Source of the DNA: a bacterium ADurb.Bin236
GTDB taxonomy: Bacteria; UBP15; UBA6099
DNA: 56,287 nt
Assembly (NCBI GenBank): GCA_002069885.1
Contig: MWCD01000022.1
Span: 1-56,287, forward strand
Reading direction: 5' to 3'
Position numbers and translations under genes: made by a program. The notes beneath the pieces are model-generated. The model had not been told where the DNA came from. It saw only the letters and a list, made by a program, of their open reading frames with translations, and searched no databases. Of this stretch, positions 43,749-52,259 are shown piece by piece. Position 1 is the first letter of the stretch, and each line of letters begins with the position of its first letter.

Positions 43749-44813
43749 ATGAAAAGAACAGCGCTGATATGCATTATCGCGGCGTGCGCAGCTCTGGCGG
43801 GCGTTGCGGCTTCGGCCTCGGACGCGTCGCCGGGATATGACTATGCGATGGGGTTCCATTTTTCTTCGGTGGGCGGCAAAAGCTCGTCTTTCTATTATGA
43901 GATAGCGACGACGGTGGCGGAGCTTGCGGTGGCGGAGACCGGCTTCAAGGTGGAGATAAAAAGGTTCCCGTCGAACGAGGCGGTGACGGAGGCTTTCAAA
44001 GCGAACAAGATAGACGGCGGGCTGCTGGACAACGGCGCGATAATGGAAATAATCGAGAGCGGCGGAGAGGTGTATCCGTGGGCCACGTATGTCATCGGCA
44101 AGGACAGAAAGAATAAGCTGTGCGTGTGGAACAGGAAAAAGGAAACGCTGATGAGTTTGGCGGATTTGGAAGGAAAAAGCCTTCTGTGGGGAGCGACGGG
44201 ATATTTCGGCTATCTGGAGTTCAGGGATCATCTTGCGTCCAAAGGGATAGACAAGCCGTTGTGGAAGGTGTTCAAAAGTTTCACCGTGGCGCCCAATCCG
44301 AACACGACGTTCATGATGCTGGCAAAAGGGGATGGAGACATCGCGTGGAGCGGCATCGAGGCGGACAGCATCCTGAAGGTTTTTCAGCCGGATGTCAGGT
44401 CTCAACTGTCATATGGTTTCTGCACGGAAGCCGTCCACAACAGGGGCATGATAGCGATCAATCCCAAGACAGTGAAGAAAGAGCATCTGGCGAAGGCGAC
44501 GCCGATACTGAAGGAATCGATAATGAAACTGGACAAGCACGCGAAGACGCATCCACAGTTGCGCGCGCCGATTGAATACACGAAGATGATAAAGATGAAG
44601 TTCATCCCGGCCTCCGCGGACGAATACGCATACGAGCTTGCGCTGTACAAGAAAGCCAAGAAGCTCGGCTGGGTTGACGAAGCGAAATATTTATCCGAAC
44701 AGTTGCAGAAGGCGTCTCCCGGCAAGCCGGTGACTGTGAAGCCGGACATGAAGTACTGCAAGAAGAAATGCGGCGCGGCAGGGGCCTCGTGCGTGATGTC
44801 CTGCATGGACTGA
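43749..44813 (+). CDS. Periplasmic PhnD/TAXI-like solute-binding protein with Cys-rich tail
   Basis: A 354-residue exported binding protein. Signal peptide with AASASDAS cleavage region; then YDYAMGFHF, FPSNEAVTEAFKANKIDGGLLDNGAIMEI, LADLEGKSLLWGATGYFGYLEFRDHL, FTVAPNPNTTFMMLAKGDGDIAWSGIEADSI. This is the layout of the phosphonate/phosphite-type (PF12974) or related TAXI binding proteins. The C-terminal tail reads YCKKKCGAAGASCVMSC, a CX3C-X6-CX3C pair that could form disulfides or bind metal. No ABC or TRAP permease gene is near, so it may serve another role such as sensing. ATG 43749 is preferred over 43707 because the signal peptide and GGAGAG fit it. Confidence 0.75.
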   Translation: MKRTALICIIAACAALAGVAASASDASPGYDYAMGFHFSSVGGKSSSFYYEIATTVAELAVAETGFKVEIKRFPSNEAVTEAFKANKIDGGLLDNGAIMEIIESGGEVYPWATYVIGKDRKNKLCVWNRKKETLMSLADLEGKSLLWGATGYFGYLEFRDHLASKGIDKPLWKVFKSFTVAPNPNTTFMMLAKGDGDIAWSGIEADSILKVFQPDVRSQLSYGFCTEAVHNRGMIAINPKTVKKEHLAKATPILKESIMKLDKHAKTHPQLRAPIEYTKMIKMKFIPASADEYAYELALYKKAKKLGWVDEAKYLSEQLQKASPGKPVTVKPDMKYCKKKCGAAGASCVMSCMD

Positions 44814-44867
44814 ATTTCTACTAGATTGAAACCGGTTCTGAGCGCGCCCGAGGAAGAGTCGGGGACT

Positions 44868-45371
44868 TTATTCCACGTCTTCAATTTCCGAGACCAACGC
44901 CTCGAAAAGAATTATGTTGTCGCGGCTCGAATTGCGAAGCCGCGCGCCTAGTATCTTCGCTATCTCCCGCGTCACCTTAAGCCCTATGACCGGGTTCTCG
45001 TCTCCCAGCCGCTCGAAGTCCGCTTTTCTTATGCTGAAGCACTCGCAGTCGGATTCGGCAAGCACGGTGGCGGACCTGACGTCGTCGTCCATCAGCGCCA
45101 GCTCGCCGAAAAACACGTTCATCGACTCCACCAGCTTCACCACCGTGTAGCTGTCGTCTTTGAGCGTCCTCTTCTCCACGCTAACGCTGCCCTTGCTCAG
45201 GATGAACATGTTGTCGCCCTGTTCGCCCTCGCCGATTATCCTGTCCCCGGCGGCGAACTTGCGGATTTCCATTATCGACGCAAGTTTTCTCAGCGACGCT
45301 TCGTCTTCGGCGAACGCCTTGAAGAGGCTTATTGTTTTCAGCTTCGGCAGTATTTTTTCTATGTCGCTCAT
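44868..45371 (-). CDS. Free-standing cyclic-nucleotide-binding protein
   Basis: A 167-residue protein with one CNB domain (about 15-135): LFKAFAEDEASLRKLASIMEIRKFAAGDRIIGEGEQGDNMFIL, FFGELALMDDDVRSATV with the conserved Glu and Arg that grip the cyclic phosphate, and a C-terminal helix. There is no helix-turn-helix, so it is not a CRP-type regulator. The ATG at 45371 overlaps the stop of the K+ channel gene (ATGA), so it is probably made with the channel and may serve as its regulatory subunit. ATG 45377 is possible but less well placed. Confidence 0.88.
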   Translation of the reverse strand: MSDIEKILPKLKTISLFKAFAEDEASLRKLASIMEIRKFAAGDRIIGEGEQGDNMFILSKGSVSVEKRTLKDDSYTVVKLVESMNVFFGELALMDDDVRSATVLAESDCECFSIRKADFERLGDENPVIGLKVTREIAKILGARLRNSSRDNIILFEALVSEIEDVE

Positions 45372-46642
45372 TTGCATTCTCCGACCACTTCGATAATGAC
45401 CGCCATCGAATTAGAGGGGACGACATAGTCGTCCGGCGGGTTGAACACGGGATGGTTGTTCTTGAGGCTTTTGACCCTGTGCAGGTTGTCCACCAGCTTG
45501 GAGATGTTGGCCGTCTTCTGCGCCTCGCGCAGCGCCTCCTGCTTTCTCTCGAAATAACTGCCCACGTTCTCCACCAGCCCGATTGCTATGCAGCATCTTT
45601 CCGTCTCGATGTGCTTCTTCAGGTCCGCGTACGGTTTGCCTACGTATTCGGCGGGAAACCGGATGGTGTTGAACCTCGGAGCCTCCCGCAGGTCGAGCAG
45701 GTAGTTGAGCACCTGCACTATCCCGGTGGACACTGTGGACTGGGCGAGAATCAGCCTTCCGTACAGGTTCGGATAGATGATTTCAGACACGTGCGCTTTC
45801 TTCAGGTAGCTCTCGAACTTGGGGTCGAGAAGCTCGGCGCAGATGTTCACGCTGCGGCTCAGCGTCGACACCGACATCGCTATCATGACCGTCCTCGAAT
45901 CGATTTCGGACTGCGACGCGTCTCCGCTCTCGTCGGCCAGTATGAAAAGCCTGCCCGCCGCCGCAACGTTTGCAAGATTCAGCATCGCCTCCGTCACATC
46001 CTCGCACCTTATGAAATTGATCCCCTTGAATTTCGGATGCTGCTTGTTGAACATCGAAATCGTGTCTTCCGAGATGTTGGCGAGCACGACAAGCTCTTCA
46101 GGTTTCACCTCCGGGTTGGCGGTGAATATGTCCTCCAGCGTGTGCTCCATCCTTTTCTTCCAGCCGCAGATGATTGTGTGGTTTTTCAGTTTGGATAAAT
46201 CCATCTGTTCCCTGCCTTCCTTAATCAGCCGCGCCACCCGGATCGACGCGAACGTGGCCGTCATCAGCGAAAAACAGATAACCCCGGAAAATATTATGAT
46301 TATCGCCCATATCTTGCCGGACGGCGTCTTAGGCGAAAAATCTCCGTATCCCACCGTAGACATCGTAACCATCGTGTAATATACGGAATCGATGAATCTC
46401 TGAAACACACTTTCCGGCGCGGATGAGAACATTTCTGTTTCCCGCTCAATGATAAATCCCATTATCGAGGCTGTCGCCACGCAGATGGCAAGCAGTATGA
46501 TGAGAAGCTGTATCAGCTTCGCTTGCCACAGAGACGCGAAGAAACCCTTCACCGCCCCCGCGACCGCGCTGAAAACCTCTCCCGCTCCGCCGGAGCCGCC
46601 TGATGTTTTCTTTTTTTCTTCCGCCGCTCGCTCTTTTGCCAT
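45368..46642 (-). CDS. Two-helix potassium channel with RCK-like domain
   Basis: A 424-residue channel. TM1 about 43-66, pore helix and selectivity filter TVGYGD (96-101), TM2 about 110-135, then a cytosolic RCK/TrkA-N-like region (NHTIICGWKKRMEHTLEDIF, ELVVLANISEDTIS, INFIRCEDVTEAMLNLANVAAAGRLFILADESGDASQ) and a TrkA-C-like end. The dinucleotide loop reads CGWKKR rather than GxGxxG, so NAD binding is doubtful. A Lys/Glu-rich cytosolic N terminus precedes TM1. It shares a transcript with the CNB protein. The layout resembles MthK/GsuK-type channels. Confidence 0.9.
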   Translation of the reverse strand: MAKERAAEEKKKTSGGSGGAGEVFSAVAGAVKGFFASLWQAKLIQLLIILLAICVATASIMGFIIERETEMFSSAPESVFQRFIDSVYYTMVTMSTVGYGDFSPKTPSGKIWAIIIIFSGVICFSLMTATFASIRVARLIKEGREQMDLSKLKNHTIICGWKKRMEHTLEDIFTANPEVKPEELVVLANISEDTISMFNKQHPKFKGINFIRCEDVTEAMLNLANVAAAGRLFILADESGDASQSEIDSRTVMIAMSVSTLSRSVNICAELLDPKFESYLKKAHVSEIIYPNLYGRLILAQSTVSTGIVQVLNYLLDLREAPRFNTIRFPAEYVGKPYADLKKHIETERCCIAIGLVENVGSYFERKQEALREAQKTANISKLVDNLHRVKSLKNNHPVFNPPDDYVVPSNSMAVIIEVVGECK

Positions 46643-46790
46643 GCCGGATGTCCGCTATTTTTTTAATTAAACCAACAAGCGTCAAAAATATTCTACATTA
46701 ATATTTCATCTTATTCTACACAGGCGCTTTCGACTGTGGCAACCATGCGCGGAAGGTTTTCTTTTAAGATGCCAACAACCGATATTTCGG

Positions 46791-46796
46791 TATAAT
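46791..46796 (+). promoter_or_regulatory. -10 element upstream of the sialidase gene
   Basis: TATAAT 50 bases before the TTG start; -35 not recognisable. Confidence 0.4.
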
Positions 46797-46845
46797 CTCA
46801 AATAAGCCGTGAGGATGTCCTGCGGTTAAGCATCTGGAGGGAAGC

Positions 46846-47973
46846 TTGAAAACTCTAAAATTTAGTATCAGCACAATGACAATTGTTATTGTCGCAGCGG
46901 TGTTGGCGGTTTCTGCGGCGTTCGCTGCGCCGGATGTCCCGCCCGGCGGATTTTCTCAATCCGACATCTTCATCGGCGGACAGGAAGGCTACGCCACTTA
47001 CAGGATTCCGGCGCTGCTGCTGACTCCCAACGGTGCCCTGCTTGCAATCTGCGAGGCCAGAAAAAACGGCCCCTCGGACGCGGGCGATATCAATCTTATC
47101 CTCAAACGCAGCCTCGACAACGGAAAAACTTGGAGCGCTCCTATTTTGATCTGGGACGACGGGGTCAACACTATCGGCAACCCCGTCCCGGTGGCGGACA
47201 CGGCGACGGGGGCCGTTATCCTCGTGTTCACTAAAAACAACGACACCGTCCACGTCACGCGGAGCGAGGACGACGGTTTGACTTGGAGCGCTCCGGAGGA
47301 TATCACTGCGGACGTCAAACTCCCCGGATGGGAGTGGTACGCGGCGGGGCCGGGACACGGCATACAGCTCCGTTCCGGCCGCCTGCTTGCCCCGTGCGAC
47401 CACACCGAAAAGAACGTTATCTATTCGCACGTCATCTTCAGCGACGACGGCGGAAACACATGGAAACTCGGCGGCTCGTCGGGCAAATACACGGACGAGG
47501 CGACTGCCGCCGAACTGGCGGACGGCTCGGTCTACCTCAACAGCCGCAGCAACCACATGAAGGGGATGCGCGCGTTTGCCGTCAGCAAAGACGGCGGCGA
47601 AACGTTCTCCGACATCCGCTTCGAGAAAGCGCACATCGAGCCGGTGTGCCAAGCGAGCGTGGCGCGGTTCAGCCTCGCCGCCGACGGCGGGCGCGACAGG
47701 CTCCTGTTCTCCAACCCCGCAGACCGCACGCGCGTCAAAATGACGGTCAAGCTCAGCTACGACGAGGCTCGCTCATGGCCCGTCGCCAAACTCGTCAACC
47801 TCGGCAAATCCGGCTATTCCGACTTGGCGGCTCTGCCGGACGGCTCCATCGCGCTTCTGTACGAGCGCGGCGATGTGCAATACTGGGAAAAAATAACTTT
47901 CGCGCGGTTCACCCTCGACTGGCTTACGGACGGAAAAGACGCCGGCGGCGCCCCGCGCGGGGAGGAAAATTGA
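46846..47973 (+). CDS. Secreted exo-alpha-sialidase (GH33-like)
   Basis: Removes terminal sialic acids from glycans. The 375-residue protein has a signal peptide (to about residue 27, AVSAAFA), the YRIP motif in YATYRIPALLL, ICEARK, and four Asp-boxes: SLDNGKTW, SEDDGLTW, SDDGGNTW, SKDGGETF. DDLTWSAPEDIT-type and RLLAPCDH segments fit bacterial sialidases. The start is a TTG with GGAGGG 4-9 bases upstream. Its stop overlaps the ATG of the next gene (TGATG), so the two form an operon. Confidence 0.9.
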   Translation: MKTLKFSISTMTIVIVAAVLAVSAAFAAPDVPPGGFSQSDIFIGGQEGYATYRIPALLLTPNGALLAICEARKNGPSDAGDINLILKRSLDNGKTWSAPILIWDDGVNTIGNPVPVADTATGAVILVFTKNNDTVHVTRSEDDGLTWSAPEDITADVKLPGWEWYAAGPGHGIQLRSGRLLAPCDHTEKNVIYSHVIFSDDGGNTWKLGGSSGKYTDEATAAELADGSVYLNSRSNHMKGMRAFAVSKDGGETFSDIRFEKAHIEPVCQASVARFSLAADGGRDRLLFSNPADRTRVKMTVKLSYDEARSWPVAKLVNLGKSGYSDLAALPDGSIALLYERGDVQYWEKITFARFTLDWLTDGKDAGGAPRGEEN

Positions 47974-49091
47974 TGAATCGCATGAAAAAGAAAATGTTCG
48001 CAGCGGCGCGCGCCGGCTCCGGTTTTGCTCTCGCGCTGGCGGTTGTTGTCGCTCTCGGCGCGTCGGCTCTCGCGGCTCAACCCGCTCCGCCTTACCGCGC
48101 GTCTCTTCCGCCCGACCTCGCAGAGAAATATGAGAAGTACATCGAAGACTACAAGGCTCGTCACATTGACAGGGGCGGAACTCTCGAAGCTCTGCTAGAT
48201 GAAGAGACACGGACTCGCGTCGTCCGCTTCTGGGGAGCAGGCGACAGTCAGGGCTGGACCGGTCTCACTATGGCCGCCTTCGCTTTTCAGGGCGACTGGG
48301 ACCTCGTCCGCGTCAACCTCTCATATTGGCCCCTGCTCGAAATCGAACCGGGCAAATATAAACGGTTCCCAGAACACCCGGACGACGACCCCAACCCGAC
48401 CAGCATCGACCAGTACGGCGAGATGCTTATGGGCATCGCCGCCGTGTGGCTGCTCGGACCGGACGACCTCAAAGCCGAAGTCGCCCGCATCACTAAAAAT
48501 ATGATTCTTTATGGCAACTCCCACAACTGGCGCATGGGCGAAGGCCCTTACGTCGATTGCGAGGACATACGGTTCCTGTTCCAGTTGCTCTCCATGAAGA
48601 TGGGGCTGGGAGTGGACAAGTACCTGCCCGGAGAAGACTTCGACGCCGCCCGCGACCGCTTCTACCTCCAGTTCAAGAAAGCCGTGCTCGTGCGGCACGC
48701 CACCCCGCGATACTTCACCCTCAACCTGTTCTTCGAGCGGATGTTCGTCGCCAAACTGCTCGAACCCTCGCTCCCCGGCCTCGACCAAGCCATCAAAGAA
48801 TGGTACAAAGTCGTCTCCAAAGACGACGACACGATGTTCGACTGGTTCGCCGCGAAAGTGTTCGGGCGAGACGCGACATTCGTAGAGGAAAAACTCCGCG
48901 CCTTCCCGCCGTATCTGCCCAACGAATGGACGGACGACGGGTACAACCTCGGATACAGGTGGGAGCGCAGCCCCGACGAAAAAGCCGAAGGCCCGGACGG
49001 CTCCTCCGTAGAGTACGCCGGGATGGACTTCATAGCGCTGGCGTCGTTCTATTCATACTTCAAAAACAACGAATTCGGCGTGGGGAAATGA
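47973..49091 (+). CDS. Secreted protein of unknown function, paired with the sialidase
   Basis: A 372-residue protein with a signal peptide (hydrophobic core about 17-35, ending ASALAAQP). The mature part is mostly helical with many Trp and Tyr: FWGAGDSQGWTGLTMAAFAFQGDW, LLGPDDLKAEVARITKNMILYG, WRMGEGPYVDCEDIRFLFQLLSMKMGLG, YFTLNLFFERMFVAKLL, NLGYRWERSP. This pattern could be an alpha/alpha-barrel hydrolase or lyase, but no family is recognised. The frame is open far upstream inside the sialidase gene; the ATG at 47973, coupled to the sialidase stop and followed by a signal peptide, is the true start. Confidence 0.78.
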   Translation: MNRMKKKMFAAARAGSGFALALAVVVALGASALAAQPAPPYRASLPPDLAEKYEKYIEDYKARHIDRGGTLEALLDEETRTRVVRFWGAGDSQGWTGLTMAAFAFQGDWDLVRVNLSYWPLLEIEPGKYKRFPEHPDDDPNPTSIDQYGEMLMGIAAVWLLGPDDLKAEVARITKNMILYGNSHNWRMGEGPYVDCEDIRFLFQLLSMKMGLGVDKYLPGEDFDAARDRFYLQFKKAVLVRHATPRYFTLNLFFERMFVAKLLEPSLPGLDQAIKEWYKVVSKDDDTMFDWFAAKVFGRDATFVEEKLRAFPPYLPNEWTDDGYNLGYRWERSPDEKAEGPDGSSVEYAGMDFIALASFYSYFKNNEFGVGK

Positions 49092-49184
49092 CGCTCCGCC
49101 GTCTCCCGGACAGGCGGGGAAACACAGCGGGCTAACCCGGTTTTTTTTACGAAAAAAATCAGGGAGAACAATTTTTCGCGCCGA

Positions 49185-49240
49185 TTGCGCAATGAAAAAA
49201 AAAAGCTATAATTATCGTGGCTCCGGCAGGCGGCGGAGCC
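49185..49240 (+). promoter_or_regulatory. tRNA-Ala promoter and leader hairpin
   Basis: TTGCGC (49185-49190), 16-base spacer, TATAAT (49207-49212). Between the promoter and the tRNA is a hairpin GGCTCCG/CGGAGCC (49219-49225, 49234-49240) followed by GCTTTT, which resembles a small terminator in the 5' leader. Confidence 0.6.
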
Positions 49241-49248
49241 GCTTTTGC

Positions 49249-49321
<73 letters not shown>

Positions 49322-49351
49322 AACCAATAACACAATTTCAGGCAAGCGCGG

Positions 49352-49741
49352 CTAATAGTTCGGGTTTTCCACTTTCTGGTCTATCAATTCTTCACCGTCC
49401 AAGAGCCAGACGTTTTCGCTTTTTATCATCTGAACTTCGTAAACCGACATCGCTTTTATCATGTTGGAGGTCGAGGCGTTTTCCGGCAGCAGCACGATGC
49501 GCTCGATTGCCGTGAATTGCGCCGTGTCCCCCTCCGCTTTGAAGTCCCTTACTTTTAGGTCCCACCGCACAAGCGATGAATACGGAACGAATGAAACCTT
49601 CGGGTTTTCCACCTCGTCTTTCGTAAGGCTCCTTTTAACATGCCTGTAGGCTTTAGCCGCCGGAGGTTCAAAGGTGTTGAAATGCCTTGTGGCGAAGAAC
49701 GCCGCCGCGACCGCTAGTATCAACACGATAACGAATTTCAT
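49352..49741 (-). CDS. Small membrane-anchored protein of unknown function
   Basis: A 129-residue protein with one N-terminal hydrophobic segment (KFVIVLILAVAAAFFA) acting as anchor or signal, then a soluble domain of mixed strands (VSFVPYSSLVRWDLKVRDFKA, AIERIVLLPENAS, ENVWLLDGEELID). No family recognised. The ATG at 49741 has GGAGA upstream, itself part of an earlier in-frame ATG at 49756. It converges with the tRNA gene. Confidence 0.65.
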   Translation of the reverse strand: MKFVIVLILAVAAAFFATRHFNTFEPPAAKAYRHVKRSLTKDEVENPKVSFVPYSSLVRWDLKVRDFKAEGDTAQFTAIERIVLLPENASTSNMIKAMSVYEVQMIKSENVWLLDGEELIDQKVENPNY

Positions 49742-49950
49742 GGTTTGTTTCTCCATCGAGATGTTTCATTAATGATAACATGAAAGCGGCAATTCATGAC
49801 GGATTGTAATAACAAAATTAGGTTGTTTTCTGGGGGACGGTTTCTGTCGGGGCGGGGTTATGGGGTATCATATCACAATCGGCCGGCCCGCGTTTGGGAA
49901 TAATGCGGGTCTATTGTCTTAATGCGATAGGTTCGGCGCGGGGTAAATGA

Positions 49951-51975
49951 ATGAGAAAAAATCTTCTGATTTTGTGGGCGCTTGTTGTTATGTGCGGAGC
50001 CGCGCGCGCGGAGACCGCGTCGTCTGCGGCGGGCGTGGGGTGGCTGGCGCCGACGGCGGAACTGCGGCGGGTCGGGGATTTCAGCTTCGTTTCCCAAAAC
50101 GGCCTTGTCTATGATATCCCGTCTCCGGGGGAATGCGCGGGGCAGGGGGCCGGGTTTTGTTCCTTCATGTCGCTGAACGGCGAATGGCGGGCGCGCCGCG
50201 CGCAGATGGACCACTCGCTTACGATGTCCGCGCGGACGCCGGACGCGCGCGCCGCGATCGAAGCGGGCGGGGAGCATGCGGGCGGCTTCGATGATTCCGG
50301 CTGGGAAACGGCCATCCTGCCCCGCGTCGAAAACCTTCCTCCCGACCCTTATGTGGACGGCGCTTGGTTCCGCCGCTCGTTCACGGTCCCGGAGGAATGG
50401 CGCGGCAAACGCGTCCGGCTGGTTTTCCTCGGCGCAAACTATGTGGCGGACGTGTGGCTGAACGGCGAATGGCTGGGTTGGCACGAGGGCGGCTACACTT
50501 CGTTCGCTTTCGACGCGTCGCGCGCGCTTGCGTTCGGGGCGCGGAACGTCATCGCCGCGCGGGTGGACAATATTCCGTGGACGGAATCGTTCGACGTCCC
50601 GCCGGAGCCGTACGGGCTGATTGTTCCGTACGCGAACGCGGACTGGTGGAATTACGGGGGCATATACAGGGACGTTTATCTGGTTGCGGAGGACTATTCT
50701 GGCATTGAGGATTTCACTGTGGAGACTCGGCTTGAGGGGGGCGAGTGGCGGCTTACGTTGAAGGCGTTGGCGAGGGAGGAGACCGGAGGCGCGGTCATGC
50801 GTGGGCGATTGGAGGTATGTTTGACGGCGCGAGCGGGGGCCGGAGGGCAGGCTGAGGCCGCGCGCGGGGATTGCTCGGCGGCGCGGTTGGATTCTGGCTC
50901 TTTTGAAACTACCGGAGCGGAGCCGCAGGCGGACGGCTCAACGCTGTTCTCGCTCCGGGCGACGGTCGCCGCGCGGGGCGTTTCGGCGTGGTCCCCCGAC
51001 AATCCCGTCGAATACGACCTTGCGCTTTTTTACAGGAACGCGGACGGCGGGACATCTGACGCGCGGAGCGCGACTGTCGCGTTCCGGCAAATAGAGGTCG
51101 CCGCGCAGGGGCCGCCGCTGCGCCTGAACGGAGAGGCGTTCCGGCTCCGCGGGGTGAACCGGCACGAGGAGCTTCCGGGCGTCGGGCGCGCTCAGTCATG
51201 GGACGACACCGCCGGGATAGAAAACGACCTTCGCCTGATAAAGGAGCTTGGGGCGAACTTCATCCGCGCCGCCCACTATCCGAACCATCCGGCGTTTTTC
51301 GACTTGGCGAACCGGGAGGGCTTTCTGACGGCGGAGGAGATTCCGGTGTACTGGTTCAAGGAGGGCGGATTCGAGATTCAGCGCCGGCGCGGGATCGCCC
51401 GGCAGATGTGGCTGGAGATGATAGCGAGGGACAGGCGGCGTCCGGCGGCGGCCTTCTGGAGCATGGGCAACGAGACGACGGGAGGGGAGGAGAGCGTGAA
51501 GTTTTTCAGGGAGCTGATGGAGGACGCGCGCGCGCTGGACGGAACCCGCCCGGTGTATCACAACGTGAGTTTTTCGACGCTGTGGACGTCGGCGCTGGCG
51601 GCGGGGGACCTGATAGCGCTCAGCCTGTATTCGGGCGTGTTCGACAGCGAGGAGCCGGAAGCCGGGACTGCGAGGGTTCTCAAGACGGTGCGGGGCCGTC
51701 ATCCGGACAAAGCGGTTCTCGCCGCTGAATACGGGATATGGACGGGAGACGACGAGGCGGGGGACGCGCGCCAAGTCGAAATCCTCCACAAGGCGCAAAG
51801 CGTTTTCAAGGGATGTCCGTTCTTGGTCGGCAGCGCGTGGTGGGCGGCGTTCGACTACCACAGCGTCAGACAGAAAACCGGGACATTCCACCGCTTCGGT
51901 CTATACACCCTCGACCGCTCCCGGATGCGCCCCTCCGGAGAAGCCATAAAAAAACATTTCAACTTAAATCAGTGA
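49951..51975 (+). CDS. Secreted glycoside hydrolase family 2 protein
   Basis: A 674-residue exported beta-glycosidase (galactosidase, glucuronidase or mannosidase type). Signal peptide to about residue 20 (GAARAETA). Sugar-binding domain (about 75-230; PYVDGAWFRRSFTVP, VRLVFLGANYVADVWLNGEWLGWHEGGYTSFAFD), Ig-like domain (about 240-375) and TIM barrel (about 380-674) with RGVNRHEELPG, GANFIRAAHYPNHPAFFDLANREGFLTAEEIP, the acid/base E508 in SMGNET and the probable nucleophile E593 in AAEYG. The TIM barrel ends at the C terminus, without the extra domains of LacZ. It may act with the sialidase on complex glycans. Specificity is not clear. Confidence 0.9.
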   Translation: MRKNLLILWALVVMCGAARAETASSAAGVGWLAPTAELRRVGDFSFVSQNGLVYDIPSPGECAGQGAGFCSFMSLNGEWRARRAQMDHSLTMSARTPDARAAIEAGGEHAGGFDDSGWETAILPRVENLPPDPYVDGAWFRRSFTVPEEWRGKRVRLVFLGANYVADVWLNGEWLGWHEGGYTSFAFDASRALAFGARNVIAARVDNIPWTESFDVPPEPYGLIVPYANADWWNYGGIYRDVYLVAEDYSGIEDFTVETRLEGGEWRLTLKALAREETGGAVMRGRLEVCLTARAGAGGQAEAARGDCSAARLDSGSFETTGAEPQADGSTLFSLRATVAARGVSAWSPDNPVEYDLALFYRNADGGTSDARSATVAFRQIEVAAQGPPLRLNGEAFRLRGVNRHEELPGVGRAQSWDDTAGIENDLRLIKELGANFIRAAHYPNHPAFFDLANREGFLTAEEIPVYWFKEGGFEIQRRRGIARQMWLEMIARDRRRPAAAFWSMGNETTGGEESVKFFRELMEDARALDGTRPVYHNVSFSTLWTSALAAGDLIALSLYSGVFDSEEPEAGTARVLKTVRGRHPDKAVLAAEYGIWTGDDEAGDARQVEILHKAQSVFKGCPFLVGSAWWAAFDYHSVRQKTGTFHRFGLYTLDRSRMRPSGEAIKKHFNLNQ

Positions 51976-51999
51976 CCTTTTCGCAATTATCAACCGCTG

Positions 52000-52016
52000 A
52001 TAAATAGGTGACTGTC
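52000..52016 (+). repeat. Left arm of a 17-bp inverted repeat bounding the KAP island
   Basis: ATAAATAGGTGACTGTC. Its exact reverse complement lies at 55162-55178. The two enclose 3.1 kb of AT-rich DNA with the KAP ATPase gene. Confidence 0.85.
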
Positions 52017-52152
52017 CCTAGTTTTCCCTAGTTTCCTAGTTTCCCACAAAACAATTGTTGCCATAACACCAATGCCACCCAATGATGGTATAATGTACTC
52101 ATGACCAGAACGGTAAACATGCCAGAGGCGCAAAGAGGGACTGTCCCTAGTT
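52010..52152. repeat. GACTGTCCCTAGTT direct repeats
   Basis: Exact 14-base copies at 52010-52023 and 52139-52152; CCCTAGTTT fragments are repeated in between. Such CTGTCCCTA sequences are often seen near REP-associated transposases, but no transposase gene is visible. Confidence 0.7.
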
Positions 52153-52259
52153 ATTCAAGTTGTTCCCACGATATTGCCAAAAACAGCTACTGTAATAGAC
52201 CATTAGTTTTGAGTAGTATAATTGTTAATATTAGAGATACAAGGAGATATCATGCTTAA
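52101..52259 (+). CDS. Possible small ORF overlapping the KAP start
   Basis: A 52-codon frame starting MTRTVNMPEAQRGTVPSY and ending in TAA 52257-52259, which overlaps the KAP ATG by eight bases. A TATAAT lies at 52089-52094. Part of it is coded by the CTGTCCCTAG repeat, and no SD is present, so it may be chance or the remnant of a gene cut by the repeat. Confidence 0.2.
   Translation: MTRTVNMPEAQRGTVPSYSSCSHDIAKNSYCNRPLVLSSIIVNIRDTRRYHA

Noticed and set aside
47283-47972. A 230-codon upstream extension of the gene at 47973
   Set aside because: It overlaps the sialidase in another frame and is Arg-rich nonsense; the true start has a signal peptide and is coupled to the sialidase stop.
51976-52251. 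Transposase remnant of the REP-associated type
   Set aside because: The repeats look alike those around such genes, but the 52-codon frame has none of the conserved His or Tyr motifs, so only repeats are claimed.
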